The position numbers were made by a program, and so were the translations under genes. The notes under the pieces were generated by a model, which did no database searches, was not told the origin of the DNA, and worked only from the letters and a program-made list of their open reading frames with translations. DNA of 64,000 bases from Vreelandella neptunia (GTDB lineage: Bacteria > Pseudomonadota > Gammaproteobacteria > Pseudomonadales > Halomonadaceae), in contig NZ_CP140255.1 of NCBI RefSeq assembly GCF_034479615.1, positions 2,294,001-2,358,000 on the forward strand, read 5' to 3'. This document shows positions 45,610 through 54,926 of this stretch, in pieces (positions within the stretch are counted from its first letter, which is position 1; each line of letters opens with the position of its first letter).

Positions 45610-46146
45610 ATGCCCGCCCTGCTGCCCACGCTAGCCCTTATTATTTTGCTCATGACCGGTTGCAACAATGCCACTGACAGCGCCGAAAGGATGCCGCCTC
45701 AGCCTATTAGCGGCGATGACATCTGCCATGTATGCGGTATGTTTATCACCGAATTCGAAGGCCCCAAAGGTCAGGCATTTATGCAAAGCCACAGTGACGC
45801 GAGTAAGTTCTGCTCCACGCTGGAGATGTTCGTTTTCCTCCAGCAGCCCGAAAATCAGACCCAGCTGCGCCACGCCTATGTACATGATGTCGGCGTGACA
45901 CCCTGGGAAGCACCTAAAGACGATGCCTTTATCCCTGCAGCAGACGCTTGGTATGTGGTCGGCCATGATCGGCGCGGCAGCATGGGCCACACCCTTGCGC
46001 CGTTCTCCAGCCATGAGCATGCCGAGCAGTTCGTCGTAGTTCATGGTGGCGAGATAATCACCTATGACGATATCGACCTGGAATTGCTCGCCCGGCTCGG
46101 GCGCCACGAAGGGAGCGGCCATGCCGCCCACTCAATGGCACAATAA
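45610..46146 (+). CDS. nosL: Copper chaperone lipoprotein NosL
   Basis: 178 residues. Lipobox LMTGC near residue 17 marks an outer-membrane-facing lipoprotein. The family region has CHVCGMFI with the Cu(I)-binding Cys and Met, followed by FEGPKGQAFM. NosL delivers copper to apo-NosZ. ATG 45610 has GAGG eight bases upstream. Last gene of the nos operon; no nosX is seen. The C-terminal tail is His-rich (GRHEGSGHAAHSMAQ). Confidence 0.92.
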   Translation: MPALLPTLALIILLMTGCNNATDSAERMPPQPISGDDICHVCGMFITEFEGPKGQAFMQSHSDASKFCSTLEMFVFLQQPENQTQLRHAYVHDVGVTPWEAPKDDAFIPAADAWYVVGHDRRGSMGHTLAPFSSHEHAEQFVVVHGGEIITYDDIDLELLARLGRHEGSGHAAHSMAQ

Positions 46147-46148
46147 AA

Positions 46149-46232
46149 GTGAGGAGTGAGGAGTGAGGAGTGAGGAGTGAGGAGTGAGGAGTGAGGAGTG
46201 AGGAGTGAGGAGTGAGGAGTGAGGAGTGAGGA
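46149..46232. repeat. Perfect 7-bp tandem repeat, 12 copies
   Basis: The unit GTGAGGA is repeated twelve times without a mismatch from two bases after the nosL stop, and a thirteenth unit is degenerate (GTGAAGC). Such arrays change length by slipped-strand replication. It lies between nosL and the convergent SirB-family gene, so it is in no coding frame. Confidence 0.97.
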
Positions 46233-46255
46233 GTGAAGCAGAAAGTAGCCGCAAT

Positions 46256-46642
46256 TCAGGCTAGCCAGGAAAGCGGGCTGTGATGTATGGCAGCCCCCAC
46301 CATGTAGGCAAATATGGCAACCGCCACTAACGCAGCAACAGCACGTGCCCTTGGCGTTGCACCGCGCTTAATCGCAATGGTGCCAATACCGATATAGGCC
46401 AGCAGCGCCAGTAGCTTGGCGCCAAGCCAAGGAAGCTGCCAGGGCCATACGGAAAGCAATACCATCAAAGTCACCCCCAGCCCCAACAGAGCCGTATCAA
46501 TAAGATGAGGCACTACCTTGACCCAACGGGCGTTGAGTCGCGGGCTTTCCTGCACCGACCACCAGGCGCGCACTATGAAGAGCGTGATGCTCAGCGCAGC
46601 GGCCGTCATGTGCAGGTGCTTGATGAGGAAATAGTGCTCCAT
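46256..46642 (-). CDS. SirB-family integral membrane protein
   Basis: 128 residues with four hydrophobic helices, beginning YFLIKHLHMTAAALSITLFIVR, which is typical of the SirB/invasion-expression-up-regulator family. The family has no established biochemical role. Histidines in the first helix (KHLHMTAA) and in PHLIDTALLG could bind heme, an inference. It follows the next gene by 11 bp. Confidence 0.82.
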   Translation of the reverse strand: MEHYFLIKHLHMTAAALSITLFIVRAWWSVQESPRLNARWVKVVPHLIDTALLGLGVTLMVLLSVWPWQLPWLGAKLLALLAYIGIGTIAIKRGATPRARAVAALVAVAIFAYMVGAAIHHSPLSWLA

Positions 46643-46653
46643 GGTAACCGTCC

Positions 46654-47046
46654 CTAGGCGACGTTAACCGCATTGCCGTGATGATCGAAGGCAAGATAGG
46701 CGGTGATATTACCCATTTGCAGCGACTCCATCATACGCTGGAGCTGCCGTTCAACCTCAGCGTCATCTTTTGGGTCGTCCATGGCAGCTGTGAACACTAG
46801 ATCCCATTCGATCTCGGTACGGCGTGACTCCTCAACCAACGCAGCCATGCTGGTCAATTCCTCCGTCGACTTATCTACGCATACCACAGGCACCAACACA
46901 CCCCCTTCACCCTGTTCGAAGCAACGACGCTGGTCAGCATCAGGGAAATCGGGCAGCTCTGCGCGAACGAACACAAACAGCAGGCGCTGGGGCTTAGGTT
47001 GTTTACGCGCTTCCTGCATTAAATCGGCAAATGTCGCTATGGTCAT
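46654..47046 (-). CDS. Conserved hypothetical protein of denitrification clusters
   Basis: 130 residues, soluble, acidic. Recognisable segments are FADLMQEARKQPKPQRLLFVFV, LVPVVCVDKSTEELTSM and EWDLVFTAAM. I recall related proteins near nitrate reductase genes that carry a misleading ribonucleotide reductase label; nothing in this sequence supports such activity. AGG lies nine bases before ATG 47046. It pairs with the SirB-family gene. Confidence 0.7.
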   Translation of the reverse strand: MTIATFADLMQEARKQPKPQRLLFVFVRAELPDFPDADQRRCFEQGEGGVLVPVVCVDKSTEELTSMAALVEESRRTEIEWDLVFTAAMDDPKDDAEVERQLQRMMESLQMGNITAYLAFDHHGNAVNVA

Positions 47047-47128
47047 AAAATGGGCCTTATCGCTAGTGGTTTAGAATCAGAAGGTGAGAGAGTAGGTAAG
47101 AATGAACAGGTGAGACTCATAGGCGGCG

Positions 47129-47698
47129 TTACTCGGGTGACTCTACGAAAAGCCACAGCAGCAGCATTACCATAAACAGAGGGATCAACAGGCTAAGTGG
47201 CGCCGCGCGCCAACCATAGGCTTGGACTACCAGAGGCGCCATCCGCAAGGAAAACCCTACCCCCGCCGCTAAAGCCAGAAAAAGGGCGACACAAAGACTC
47301 ACCCAACGACCAGGCATCCAGCCTTTGGCGTGGGCGATGCCGGTGGTAATCACCGCACCTCCCAGTCCAAGTCCAGCCCCCACTAACAAAAACTCCCACG
47401 GCCGACTAGCCATCCCAAACCCGCCCAGCGCCAACGCTAGCCCCAGTAATAGCCATTGCATCAAGCGGCAGGTGTCTCCCCGCCTGGCGATATACCAAGC
47501 AGGCCAAGCCAACAGCACACCGCTACTCAACGGTACCAGCACATAGAGGGGTTGTTTTGCGAGCAGGGCATAAAGTGTCCAGCCAGCCACTGCTAAAGCG
47601 CTTGCCAGCGGCATCAGCAGCATGGCTACTAGCAACTGATAACCATTTACAGGCTGTTTTGATGTCTCCAACGTGGGAGGCGGCACAAATGATGGCAT
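47129..47698 (-). CDS. Six-helix membrane protein, half-MFS-like
   Basis: 189 residues from ATG 47698, which has GGGA six bases upstream; an alternative ATG at 47737 adds 13 residues and has no clear site. Six hydrophobic segments end with PLSLLIPLFMVMLLLWLFVE. The length is half that of a major facilitator, and the helix with GLGLGGAVITTGIAHAKGW recalls MFS transporters, but no signature motif is clear. It is divergent from narX. Confidence 0.6.
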   Translation of the reverse strand: MPSFVPPPTLETSKQPVNGYQLLVAMLLMPLASALAVAGWTLYALLAKQPLYVLVPLSSGVLLAWPAWYIARRGDTCRLMQWLLLGLALALGGFGMASRPWEFLLVGAGLGLGGAVITTGIAHAKGWMPGRWVSLCVALFLALAAGVGFSLRMAPLVVQAYGWRAAPLSLLIPLFMVMLLLWLFVESPE

Positions 47699-47874
47699 GG
47701 CGTTTCCCAGCGAGGGTATAAAGACATCGGAAGACATGTAAGAATTGTCTGTAAATACTGGGCGTAGGTCAAAAAACATCGGAGGTAGGTCGGCTAACCC
47801 CAAAGGAATAGCCCTCGTATCGAAATGCAGACAGTGCCACACTCCCTTACCTCTTCCGCGCTATCGGAAATGCC

Positions 47875-49773
47875 ATGAAATTACTTCAGCGCTCCCTGGT
47901 TGCTCGCATCATTGCGTCCTTACTTGCCATTAGCGGGATGGCACTCATCAGCATCACCCTGACCATGGCAATGTCTAACAGCAGCCGTGGCGATGCTGCC
48001 GCGATTAATGTCGCTGGCTCACTACGCATGAATGCCTATCAAATCATGGGGGCATTGCAACGCCTGGAGTATGCTCCAGAGGAGACAAGCGCAGAACAGC
48101 TCGAAGGACTGATTTCGAGCTTCGATCAACGTTTGTATGGCACAACGCTTCAACAAACGATTCCCATTGATGATCGTCACGAGCGCCGCCGTCAACTGGA
48201 AAAACTTCAGATCTACTGGCAGCACACGCTTCGTCCGGCACTAGAGGCACCGTCCCCAGCCACTGCGCTTGACCTCGATACGCTAGAAATGATGATCGTG
48301 GCGATGGTCAATGACATTGAAGTGCTGGTGACCTATTTGGAAGAGAGCACGGAGGCCAAGGTGCGGCTACTGGGGATGATGCAAGTACTCTTTCTGGTAC
48401 TGATCGCTATAGTGGTCTCGATCGCCCTCTACGATGTTCGCTTCAATCTGGTAGTCCCTTTGCGTCAACTGATGGTTCTTGCCCGCGAGGCGGCACAGCG
48501 TAACTTCAAGCCACGCTCCGAACTCCGCGGCAGCGACGAGTTGGCTTTGTTGGGCCATACCTTTAATAAGATGTCTGCGGAGCTGGCAACAAGCTACGCC
48601 GCATTGGAAGACAAGGTGTCGCGCAAGAAGCAGGAGCTTGAGCGCAGTAATCAGGCGCTGCGGGTAATGCACGATGCCAGCCGCTCGCTGTATGGGGGCG
48701 GTAATGATCTCTGCTCTAGCGCAGCCCCTATGTTACGCGAACTGGAAAAGCTGCTGGATATCGGGCCAATACGGCTTTCTCTCAACGATCCTTTCGACCA
48801 ACGGGAAATGCCGGTTTTAGAAACCCACTCGCGTACCCGACCAGAGTATTGCCGTGACCAGGAGTGTCACGCTTGCCTGATCGATCCTCGCCCCTTGGAG
48901 ATGTTGTCCAATAACCAGTCACAGTGCTTACTGCTACCGATTAGCGTAGGCGATACACTGCTAGGCACCCTGGAAGTGTGGTATCCCCAGGAGCGCCTCA
49001 ACGATAGCACCCGTCGGCTGCTCACCATGTTAGCCGACCAGCTCGCCACGGCGGTGTACCTGCAGCGACGTATCGAGGAGCAGCAGCACGTTACGCTGAT
49101 CAACGAGCGAACCATCATTGCGCGGGAACTTCACGATTCTCTAGCCCAATCGCTCTCTTATCTCAAAATGCAGGTCGCTCGACTCGAACGCATGCAACAA
49201 AAAGAAGCCACCCGAGAGATGCAGTCTGCGGTATTCGACGAGCTGCGTACCGGCCTAAACAGCGCCTATCGTCAGCTACGTGAGCTGCTCACTACCTTCC
49301 GGCTCAAACTAGAGGGGCCGGGGCTGCAATTTGCCTTACGCCAGACCGTCGATGAGTTTAGCCAGCGCATGGAGGTAACGGTCGAGCTTGAGTACGATGT
49401 GCCGCCTTACCTACTTAACCCCAATGAAGAAATTCACGTGCTGCAAATCATTCGCGAGGCGCTGGCCAATACCCACAAGCACGCCCAAGCCCACTGGGCT
49501 GGAGTCACTGTGCGCTTCGCCGATGCTCGCCTGCTAGTGCGTATTGAGGATGACGGCATAGGCCTGGAAGACGATAGCTCGCCACCTATGCACTACGGTT
49601 TGGTGATCATACGCGACCGAACCACTACCCTGAACGGGGAGCTAAGTATCACCAATCGTCCCACAGGGGGGGCCAGCATTGAGATAGTCTTCACCCCGTT
49701 GACCGCTCGCTTAATTCAGCAGCAGCCTGTGACGGCTGCCTCCGACTCTCACTTAGGTACAGGGACTTCTTAA
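47875..49773 (+). CDS. narX: Nitrate/nitrite sensor histidine kinase NarX
   Basis: 632 residues: first membrane helix (about 10-33), periplasmic sensor with the nitrate-binding P-box ([17 protein letters not shown]), second helix (about 165-190), HAMP, a cysteine-containing central module ([16 protein letters not shown]), and a transmitter with H-box [18 protein letters not shown] and G-box [11 protein letters not shown]. It phosphorylates NarL, whose ATG overlaps the stop by one base. Confidence 0.95.
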   Translation: MKLLQRSLVARIIASLLAISGMALISITLTMAMSNSSRGDAAAINVAGSLRMNAYQIMGALQRLEYAPEETSAEQLEGLISSFDQRLYGTTLQQTIPIDDRHERRRQLEKLQIYWQHTLRPALEAPSPATALDLDTLEMMIVAMVNDIEVLVTYLEESTEAKVRLLGMMQVLFLVLIAIVVSIALYDVRFNLVVPLRQLMVLAREAAQRNFKPRSELRGSDELALLGHTFNKMSAELATSYAALEDKVSRKKQELERSNQALRVMHDASRSLYGGGNDLCSSAAPMLRELEKLLDIGPIRLSLNDPFDQREMPVLETHSRTRPEYCRDQECHACLIDPRPLEMLSNNQSQCLLLPISVGDTLLGTLEVWYPQERLNDSTRRLLTMLADQLATAVYLQRRIEEQQHVTLINERTIIARELHDSLAQSLSYLKMQVARLERMQQKEATREMQSAVFDELRTGLNSAYRQLRELLTTFRLKLEGPGLQFALRQTVDEFSQRMEVTVELEYDVPPYLLNPNEEIHVLQIIREALANTHKHAQAHWAGVTVRFADARLLVRIEDDGIGLEDDSSPPMHYGLVIIRDRTTTLNGELSITNRPTGGASIEIVFTPLTARLIQQQPVTAASDSHLGTGTS

Positions 49774-50441
49774 TGACGCTGACCAACGCCAACGATACAC
49801 CCGCCAGCCTGATGATTATTGATGACCACCCGCTACTCCGGCGTGGCGTCGCTCAGCTGCTTGAGCTAGAGGACGATCTTGAACTGGTTGGCGAGACGGG
49901 CGACCCTGAAGAAGGCATTGCACTGGCCCTCAAACTTGAGCCTGACCTGGTTTTACTGGATTTAAACATGCCGGGCGTCAATGGCTTAGAAGCCTTGCGC
50001 CGCCTACGGGAAGCCAACTATAGCGGCCGTGTGGTGATGTTCACTGTTTCCGACCATGAGGATGATGTTGTCGCCGCACTGCGCAACGGTGCTGACGGTT
50101 ACCTGTTAAAGGATATGGAGCCTGAAGACATGGTTCGCCAACTGCGTCAGGCTGCTTTGGGGCGCATGGTCATCAGCGAAAGCCTGACCGCCCTACTCGC
50201 TGAAGCCCTGCGTAATCAGCGCAATGCGCCCACCACCCCGGATATTCATAGCCTAACGCAGCGTGAACGCGAAATTCTGCAACAGCTTGCTGGCGGACTC
50301 TCCAACAAGCTCATCGCACGCAAGCTGGATATTACCGAAGGCACGGTCAAGGTTCACGTCAAGCATCTGCTCAAAAAGCTTAACTTACGCTCGCGTGTCG
50401 AAGCCGCCGTCTGGGCAGTCCAGGAAGGTATCGATCACTAA
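49773..50441 (+). CDS. narL: Nitrate/nitrite response regulator NarL
   Basis: 222 residues: receiver domain with phosphoacceptor D63 ([10 protein letters not shown]) and a C-terminal LuxR-type helix-turn-helix ([26 protein letters not shown] in part). Controls nitrate respiration genes; expected targets include narK and narG. Overlaps narX by one base. Confidence 0.95.
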   Translation: MTLTNANDTPASLMIIDDHPLLRRGVAQLLELEDDLELVGETGDPEEGIALALKLEPDLVLLDLNMPGVNGLEALRRLREANYSGRVVMFTVSDHEDDVVAALRNGADGYLLKDMEPEDMVRQLRQAALGRMVISESLTALLAEALRNQRNAPTTPDIHSLTQREREILQQLAGGLSNKLIARKLDITEGTVKVHVKHLLKKLNLRSRVEAAVWAVQEGIDH

Positions 50442-50547
50442 TCGATTCTGTGTGGTTACCTCTAAAGACTCCCAGAATACTTTTGCTCTGACTCGCCTTT
50501 ACCTCCTCTCGATTTTTTCTGTTTAAAATCAATGAATCCAGGCTTTT

Positions 50548-50583
50548 CAGCGACTACCTCTCAAGAGGTATGTCGCTGTTTTT
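50548..50583 (+). terminator. Rho-independent terminator of narXL
   Basis: Stem CAGCGAC-TACCT / AGGTA-T-GTCGCTG with one bulged T, followed by TTTTTC, 107 bases after the narL stop. It separates narXL from the narK operon. Confidence 0.82.
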
Positions 50584-50679
50584 CATGCTATTTCCACCTA
50601 TTCCCCAATTTCTTCCCCCAGCGTATCTTGCTTTCTAACTGCTAGATGCAGACAGGTTTGATGCCAAGGGGAAATCGCC

Positions 50680-52272
50680 ATGAGCAAGAGAAATGCCGAC
50701 ATTGAGAAATGGAATGTCGAAGACGCCCAATTCTGGGAACAGGAAGGCAAGCACATTGCCAACCGCAATCTATGGATATCCATCCCCAGCCTGCTGATGG
50801 GCTTTGCTGTCTGGATGATGTGGGGAATGATTACCACCCAGATGCAGAACCTGGGTTTTTCGTTCACGGTTAACCAGCTATTTTCACTGACGGCGCTTGC
50901 CGGTCTAGCAGGTGCCACCCTGCGCATCCCAGCATCGTTCATGATCCGCATCGCTGGCGGGAGGAACACCATCTTCCTGACCACCGCGCTATTGATGATC
51001 CCCGCAGCCGGCACTGGTATCGCCTTGATGAACCCAGGCACGCCGTTCTGGGTATTCCAGGCATTGGCGCTACTTTCAGGTATCGGTGGCGGTAACTTCG
51101 CTTGTTCAATGAGCAACATTTCCACTTTTTATCCCAGCAAGCAGCAAGGTTACGCCCTGGGCATGAATGCAGGCCTGGGTAATTTCGGCGTCACGACCAT
51201 GCAAATTGTCATCCCGCTGGTAATGACCGTCGGCATTTTCGGCGCTATAGCCGGTTCGCCGATGGAATTGCAAAGCGCTAGCGGTACGCTGATCGGCAGG
51301 ATCGAAGCAGGTACCGATACCTGGATCCAGAATGCTGGCTTTATCTGGCTTGTATTCCTGGTTCCATTAGCGTTCGCCGGTTGGTTCGGTATGAACAATC
51401 TTCGCACTATTACGCCCAACCCTGGTTCGCCGCTGGCGGCTTTCAGCAAAATATTAGGCCTCTACGGCGTCGGCATGGTAACTGCCATCGTCGGCATGCT
51501 GGCTCTCAGCTGGCTTAATATGTGGATTGCCCTACCGCTAACCATTGTTCTGACTCTGGTGCTGTTGCGCCTGATTCCTGGCGACATCAAGCCTAATATC
51601 CAGAAGCAGTTCGCGATATTTTCCAATAAGCACACTTGGTCAATGACCATCCTCTACATTCTGACCTTCGGCTCCTTTATCGGCTTCTCTGCAGCCCTGC
51701 CGCTCTCCATCAACGTCATCTTCGGCAACATGATGGAAGCCACTGCCGATGGCACGCTAATTCGCGTGGCCAACCCAGAGGCGCCCAGCGCTTTAACCTG
51801 GGCCTGGATAGGCCCCTTCGTGGGCGCCCTGATCCGTCCGCTGGGCGGATGGATCTCCGACAAAGTGGGTGGCTCCATCGTCACCCAAATAATCTCTGCG
51901 GTCATGGTGGTCGCCTCTATCGCCACCGGCTACGTGATGATGCAGGCCTATAACGCCACCTATCCAAATCAATTCTTCTGGCTGTTCCTGCTGCTATTCA
52001 TCGTGTTATTCGCCGCCAGTGGTATCGGCAACGGCTCTACCTTCCGCAGCATCGGGGTGATTTTCGACCAGCAGCAGAAAGGCCCGGTACTTGGCTGGAC
52101 CTCAGCCGTCGCTGCCTATGGCGCCTTTATCGCCCCGCGGGTAATGGGCGAGCAAATCCAGGCCGGCACACCGGAGCTTGCCATGTACGGCTTTGCGGTC
52201 TTCTACGCCATCTGCCTGGTCATCAACTGGTGGTTCTACCTACGCAAAGGTGCCTACGTTAAGAACCCCTAA
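50680..52272 (+). CDS. narK: Nitrate/nitrite transporter, NarK type (antiporter-like)
   Basis: 530-residue MFS protein of the NNP family with about twelve or more helices. The N-terminus WNVEDAQFWEQEGKHIANRN and IGGGNFACSMSNISTFYP and GMNAGLGNFGV resemble E. coli NarK, the nitrate/nitrite exchanger; both NNP motifs and the conserved Arg in LRIPASFM are present. It is longer than E. coli NarK (463). GGGG lies eight bases before ATG. A hairpin follows at 52293. Confidence 0.93.
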   Translation: MSKRNADIEKWNVEDAQFWEQEGKHIANRNLWISIPSLLMGFAVWMMWGMITTQMQNLGFSFTVNQLFSLTALAGLAGATLRIPASFMIRIAGGRNTIFLTTALLMIPAAGTGIALMNPGTPFWVFQALALLSGIGGGNFACSMSNISTFYPSKQQGYALGMNAGLGNFGVTTMQIVIPLVMTVGIFGAIAGSPMELQSASGTLIGRIEAGTDTWIQNAGFIWLVFLVPLAFAGWFGMNNLRTITPNPGSPLAAFSKILGLYGVGMVTAIVGMLALSWLNMWIALPLTIVLTLVLLRLIPGDIKPNIQKQFAIFSNKHTWSMTILYILTFGSFIGFSAALPLSINVIFGNMMEATADGTLIRVANPEAPSALTWAWIGPFVGALIRPLGGWISDKVGGSIVTQIISAVMVVASIATGYVMMQAYNATYPNQFFWLFLLLFIVLFAASGIGNGSTFRSIGVIFDQQQKGPVLGWTSAVAAYGAFIAPRVMGEQIQAGTPELAMYGFAVFYAICLVINWWFYLRKGAYVKNP

Positions 52273-52292
52273 ATAGGGCTTGCGTCTTTACG

Positions 52293-52311
52293 CCCGGAGC
52301 CAAGCTCCGGG
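52293..52311 (+). terminator. Intercistronic hairpin after the first narK
   Basis: Perfect 8-bp stem CCCGGAGC / GCTCCGGG with loop CAA, without a T-tract, between narK and the stress protein gene. Probably an mRNA stabiliser or partial attenuator. Confidence 0.6.
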
Positions 52312-52344
52312 TCTTCACCCCCTACCCCAATGCGGGAGGACACC

Positions 52345-52803
52345 ATGAAAATCATGATCGCCTATGACGGTTCGCGAAACGCCAAGCTGGCACTCGCTCA
52401 GGTCGTCAATATGTTCCGCTGTAACCAACCCCTGCTGGTACTGGTTGGCGTGGTGGAGAACCCACTCGACGCTACCGATAACAACGAGGTGCTTTTTCAG
52501 CAGGAGCACGATGAGGTTAAACAACACCTTCAAGAGGGTGTGGCATTCGCCCTCGGCGAGGGCTTCCAGGCCGAGCAGCTTCTCGCCGAGGGGGATGCAC
52601 GCAAGATGCTGCTTCAGGCCACTCGCAAACTCTCGCCAGACTTACTGGTGATTGCCCGCCATAGCCATCAGCCGGACGGCGGCATTATCGCCAAGTCGTT
52701 GACTTATTTCGTCGATGAACTCGACTACATGACTTTCGGCAGCGTCAGCTCGTTCCTGGCCCGGCGCGCCGAGTGTCCTTTGTTGATCCTACCCAGCCCT
52801 TGA
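52345..52803 (+). CDS. Universal stress protein UspA family
   Basis: 152 residues of the Usp fold: MKIMIAYDGSRNAKLALAQV at the start and a final core strand ECPLLILPSP. An ATP-binding G-2x-G-9x-G(S/T) loop is not complete (FGSVSSFLARRAECPLLI). ATG 52345 has GGGAGG seven bases upstream, better than ATG 52330. It lies between two narK genes; Usp proteins in such loci support anaerobic survival in pseudomonads, which is the likely role by analogy. Confidence 0.87.
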   Translation: MKIMIAYDGSRNAKLALAQVVNMFRCNQPLLVLVGVVENPLDATDNNEVLFQQEHDEVKQHLQEGVAFALGEGFQAEQLLAEGDARKMLLQATRKLSPDLLVIARHSHQPDGGIIAKSLTYFVDELDYMTFGSVSSFLARRAECPLLILPSP

Positions 52804-52860
52804 GCAGCCTCTACACCTCCTTTGGTACAGCCCACCTTTGGGACACAGGACGATACGACC

Positions 52861-54354
52861 ATGAAAGTTTCCGCTGTATTCAAGTTTCGCAGCCCCGAAA
52901 TTCGGGCCTTGCACCTGACATGGATTGCCTTCTTTATTACCTTTTACGTGTGGTTCAACATGGCGCCGCTCGCGTCGAGCATGCTCAAGAGCGTCGACTG
53001 GCTGACCACGGATGATCTCAAGCTGTTCGCCATTTGCAACGTGGCCTTGACCATTCCCGCCCGCATCATCGTTGGCATGGCACTGGATCGGTTCGGCCCG
53101 CGACGGGTGTTCTCGGTGCTCATGGTCACTATGGCGCTACCGGCGTTGGCGTTTGCTTTCGGTAACAACATGACGCAGCTGCTGGTGGCGCGCTTAGTGC
53201 TGAGTTCGATTGGCGCCAGCTTCGTGGTCGGTATCCACATGACGGCGCTGTGGTTCAAGCCGAAAGACATCGGCTTCGCTGAAGGCTTCTACGCTGGCTG
53301 GGGTAACTTCGGCTCTGCCGTCGCGGCCATGTCGCTGCCAACCATCGCCTTGAGTATGTACGGCGGCCCCGATGGCTGGCGCTGGGCAATCGCCCAGAGT
53401 GCTATCGTGATGGCCGCTTACGGTGTTTACTACTGGTTCGCGATTACCGATGGCCCGGATGCTCAGGCCCACCGCAAGCCACGCAAGACCGCCGCCATGG
53501 AAGTGAGCTCCTGGGGCGACATGATCAAGCTGATCATCTGGACTATCCCGCTGGTCGGCGTACTCGCCATCCTGGTCTGGCGTATCCAGTATATGGGCTA
53601 TTTATCAATCACCGGGGCGGTCATCGCCTATCTAGTCATTGTGGCGATCGTTATTTATCAGATCGTACAGATCCTGCGGGTCAACCTGCCAATCCTGCGT
53701 AAGGGGGTACCCGAAGATGATAAATACTCGTTCAACAGTGTGGCGGCGCTTAACAGCACCTATTTTGCCAACTTCGGCGCTGAACTCGCAGTGGTATCGA
53801 TGCTGCCCATGTTCTTTGAGGAGACCTGGGGCCTGAATGCCGCTACGGCAGGCCTGATCGCTGCGTCATTCGCGTTCGTCAATCTGGTGGCGCGCCCCAT
53901 GGGCGGCATGGTTTCCGACCGCATGGGTAACCGGCGCTTTGTGATGCTGTGCTACATGTTTGGGATTAGCGTTGGGTTCTTGCTAATGGCCATGCTCAAT
54001 TCGAGTTGGCCACTCATTCTGGCCATTGCGGTGACCATCGGCACCTCGATTTTCGTGCAAGGGGCCGAGGGGGCAACCTTCGGTATCATTCCCTCCATCA
54101 AGCGCCGCATCACTGGTCAAATCTCGGGCATGGCCGGTGCCTACGGTAATGTTGGCGCGGTGGTTTACCTCACCATCTTTACGTTTGTCACACCGTCGCA
54201 GTTCTTCTACATCATCGCGACCGGCGCCTTCATCAGTTGGGTTATCTGCCTAGTGTGGCTCAAGGAGCCAGAAGGCGCTTTCGATGACGAGTACTACGTC
54301 TCTTCAGTCGATAGAGACATCGAAGAACAGGCTCTTCAGAACGCCAAGCACTGA
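52861..54354 (+). CDS. narK1: Nitrate transporter, NarK1/NasA type (symporter-like)
   Basis: 497 residues from ATG 52861 (AGGA upstream). MFS NNP-family protein with FYVWFNMAPLASSML, ALDRFGPRRVFSVLM, and GFYAGWGNFGSAVAAMSLP, the pattern of type I NarK (proton-nitrate symport). It differs clearly from the 50680 gene and the two probably act together as in NarK1/NarK2 pairs. The symporter assignment is by family resemblance. Confidence 0.88.
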   Translation: MKVSAVFKFRSPEIRALHLTWIAFFITFYVWFNMAPLASSMLKSVDWLTTDDLKLFAICNVALTIPARIIVGMALDRFGPRRVFSVLMVTMALPALAFAFGNNMTQLLVARLVLSSIGASFVVGIHMTALWFKPKDIGFAEGFYAGWGNFGSAVAAMSLPTIALSMYGGPDGWRWAIAQSAIVMAAYGVYYWFAITDGPDAQAHRKPRKTAAMEVSSWGDMIKLIIWTIPLVGVLAILVWRIQYMGYLSITGAVIAYLVIVAIVIYQIVQILRVNLPILRKGVPEDDKYSFNSVAALNSTYFANFGAELAVVSMLPMFFEETWGLNAATAGLIAASFAFVNLVARPMGGMVSDRMGNRRFVMLCYMFGISVGFLLMAMLNSSWPLILAIAVTIGTSIFVQGAEGATFGIIPSIKRRITGQISGMAGAYGNVGAVVYLTIFTFVTPSQFFYIIATGAFISWVICLVWLKEPEGAFDDEYYVSSVDRDIEEQALQNAKH

Positions 54355-54379
54355 ACGGTCGGAACATCTGTAGCATCAC

Positions 54380-54414
54380 GGCACTGTTCGCGTCGATTGG
54401 ATCCGGACAGTGCC
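54380..54414 (+). terminator. Hairpin after the narK operon
   Basis: Stem GGCACTGTTCG / CGGACAGTGCC (one T-G pair) with a 13-base loop, 25 bases after narK1. No T-tract, so it is a probable mRNA end structure. Confidence 0.5.
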
Positions 54415-54422
54415 TCTAGAGT

Positions 54423-54448
54423 AAAAAGAGCGCCCCCAGAGCGCTCTT
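54423..54448 (-). terminator. Rho-independent terminator of the CMD-family gene
   Basis: Stem AAGAGCGC / GCGCTCTT with a 7-base loop; read on the minus strand it is followed by TTTTTAC. It overlaps the last bases of the gene. Confidence 0.78.
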
Positions 54449-54767
54449 AATCAGGATCCGTGATGTCCTCAATCCAGGTTAAGGCCGCCACAGCAGTCGG
54501 AAATCCGGTGGTAGGAATCGCTAACATGGCTACTTGTTTAAGTTCCTCGGCACTCACTCCCTCCTCCAAGGCACGACGCACATGGGAGTGAACGGCCCCT
54601 TCGGAGCGTGCCCCTATGGCCAGCGAGAGTTTTATCAAGCGTCGGCTACGCTCATCAAGCGGCCCAGCTTCAGCACAGGCTTTGCCCAAAGCGGCATAAG
54701 CTTCCCATATCTCAGGATACTGGTTTGCGACATCTCCAGCTCCAGAAGGCAAATCATGCTTTGTCAT
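54447..54767 (-). CDS. Carboxymuconolactone decarboxylase (CMD) family protein
   Basis: 106 residues from ATG 54767. The CMD core is present (RRLIKLSLAIGARSEGAVHSHVRRALEEGVS), but the AhpD-like redox motif C-x2-C-x3-H is absent: the region reads EGAVHSH without cysteines. It therefore cannot be a typical peroxidase partner. Function unknown. An in-frame start at 54818 extends over sequence that looks like a leader. Confidence 0.82.
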   Translation of the reverse strand: MTKHDLPSGAGDVANQYPEIWEAYAALGKACAEAGPLDERSRRLIKLSLAIGARSEGAVHSHVRRALEEGVSAEELKQVAMLAIPTTGFPTAVAALTWIEDITDPD

Positions 54768-54926
54768 AGTGCAATACCTTAACGATAAATTGAAGTTCAC
54801 AGTATAGAAGTACAGCAACTAAATGCCACATACCACACTTAAGAGCTAAACACAGCAATCGAACCAAGCATTATTAATGAGGACATTCGATGTATATTGG
54901 CTATATCCAACTTCTTAAGCTCTGCA

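Noticed and set aside
46149..46232. Possible CRISPR array
   Set aside because: The units are contiguous 7-bp copies without spacers, and no cas genes are present.
46654..47046. Ribonucleotide reductase subunit label for the 130-aa protein
   Set aside because: No active-site cysteines, metal ligands or fold features of ribonucleotide reductase are present.
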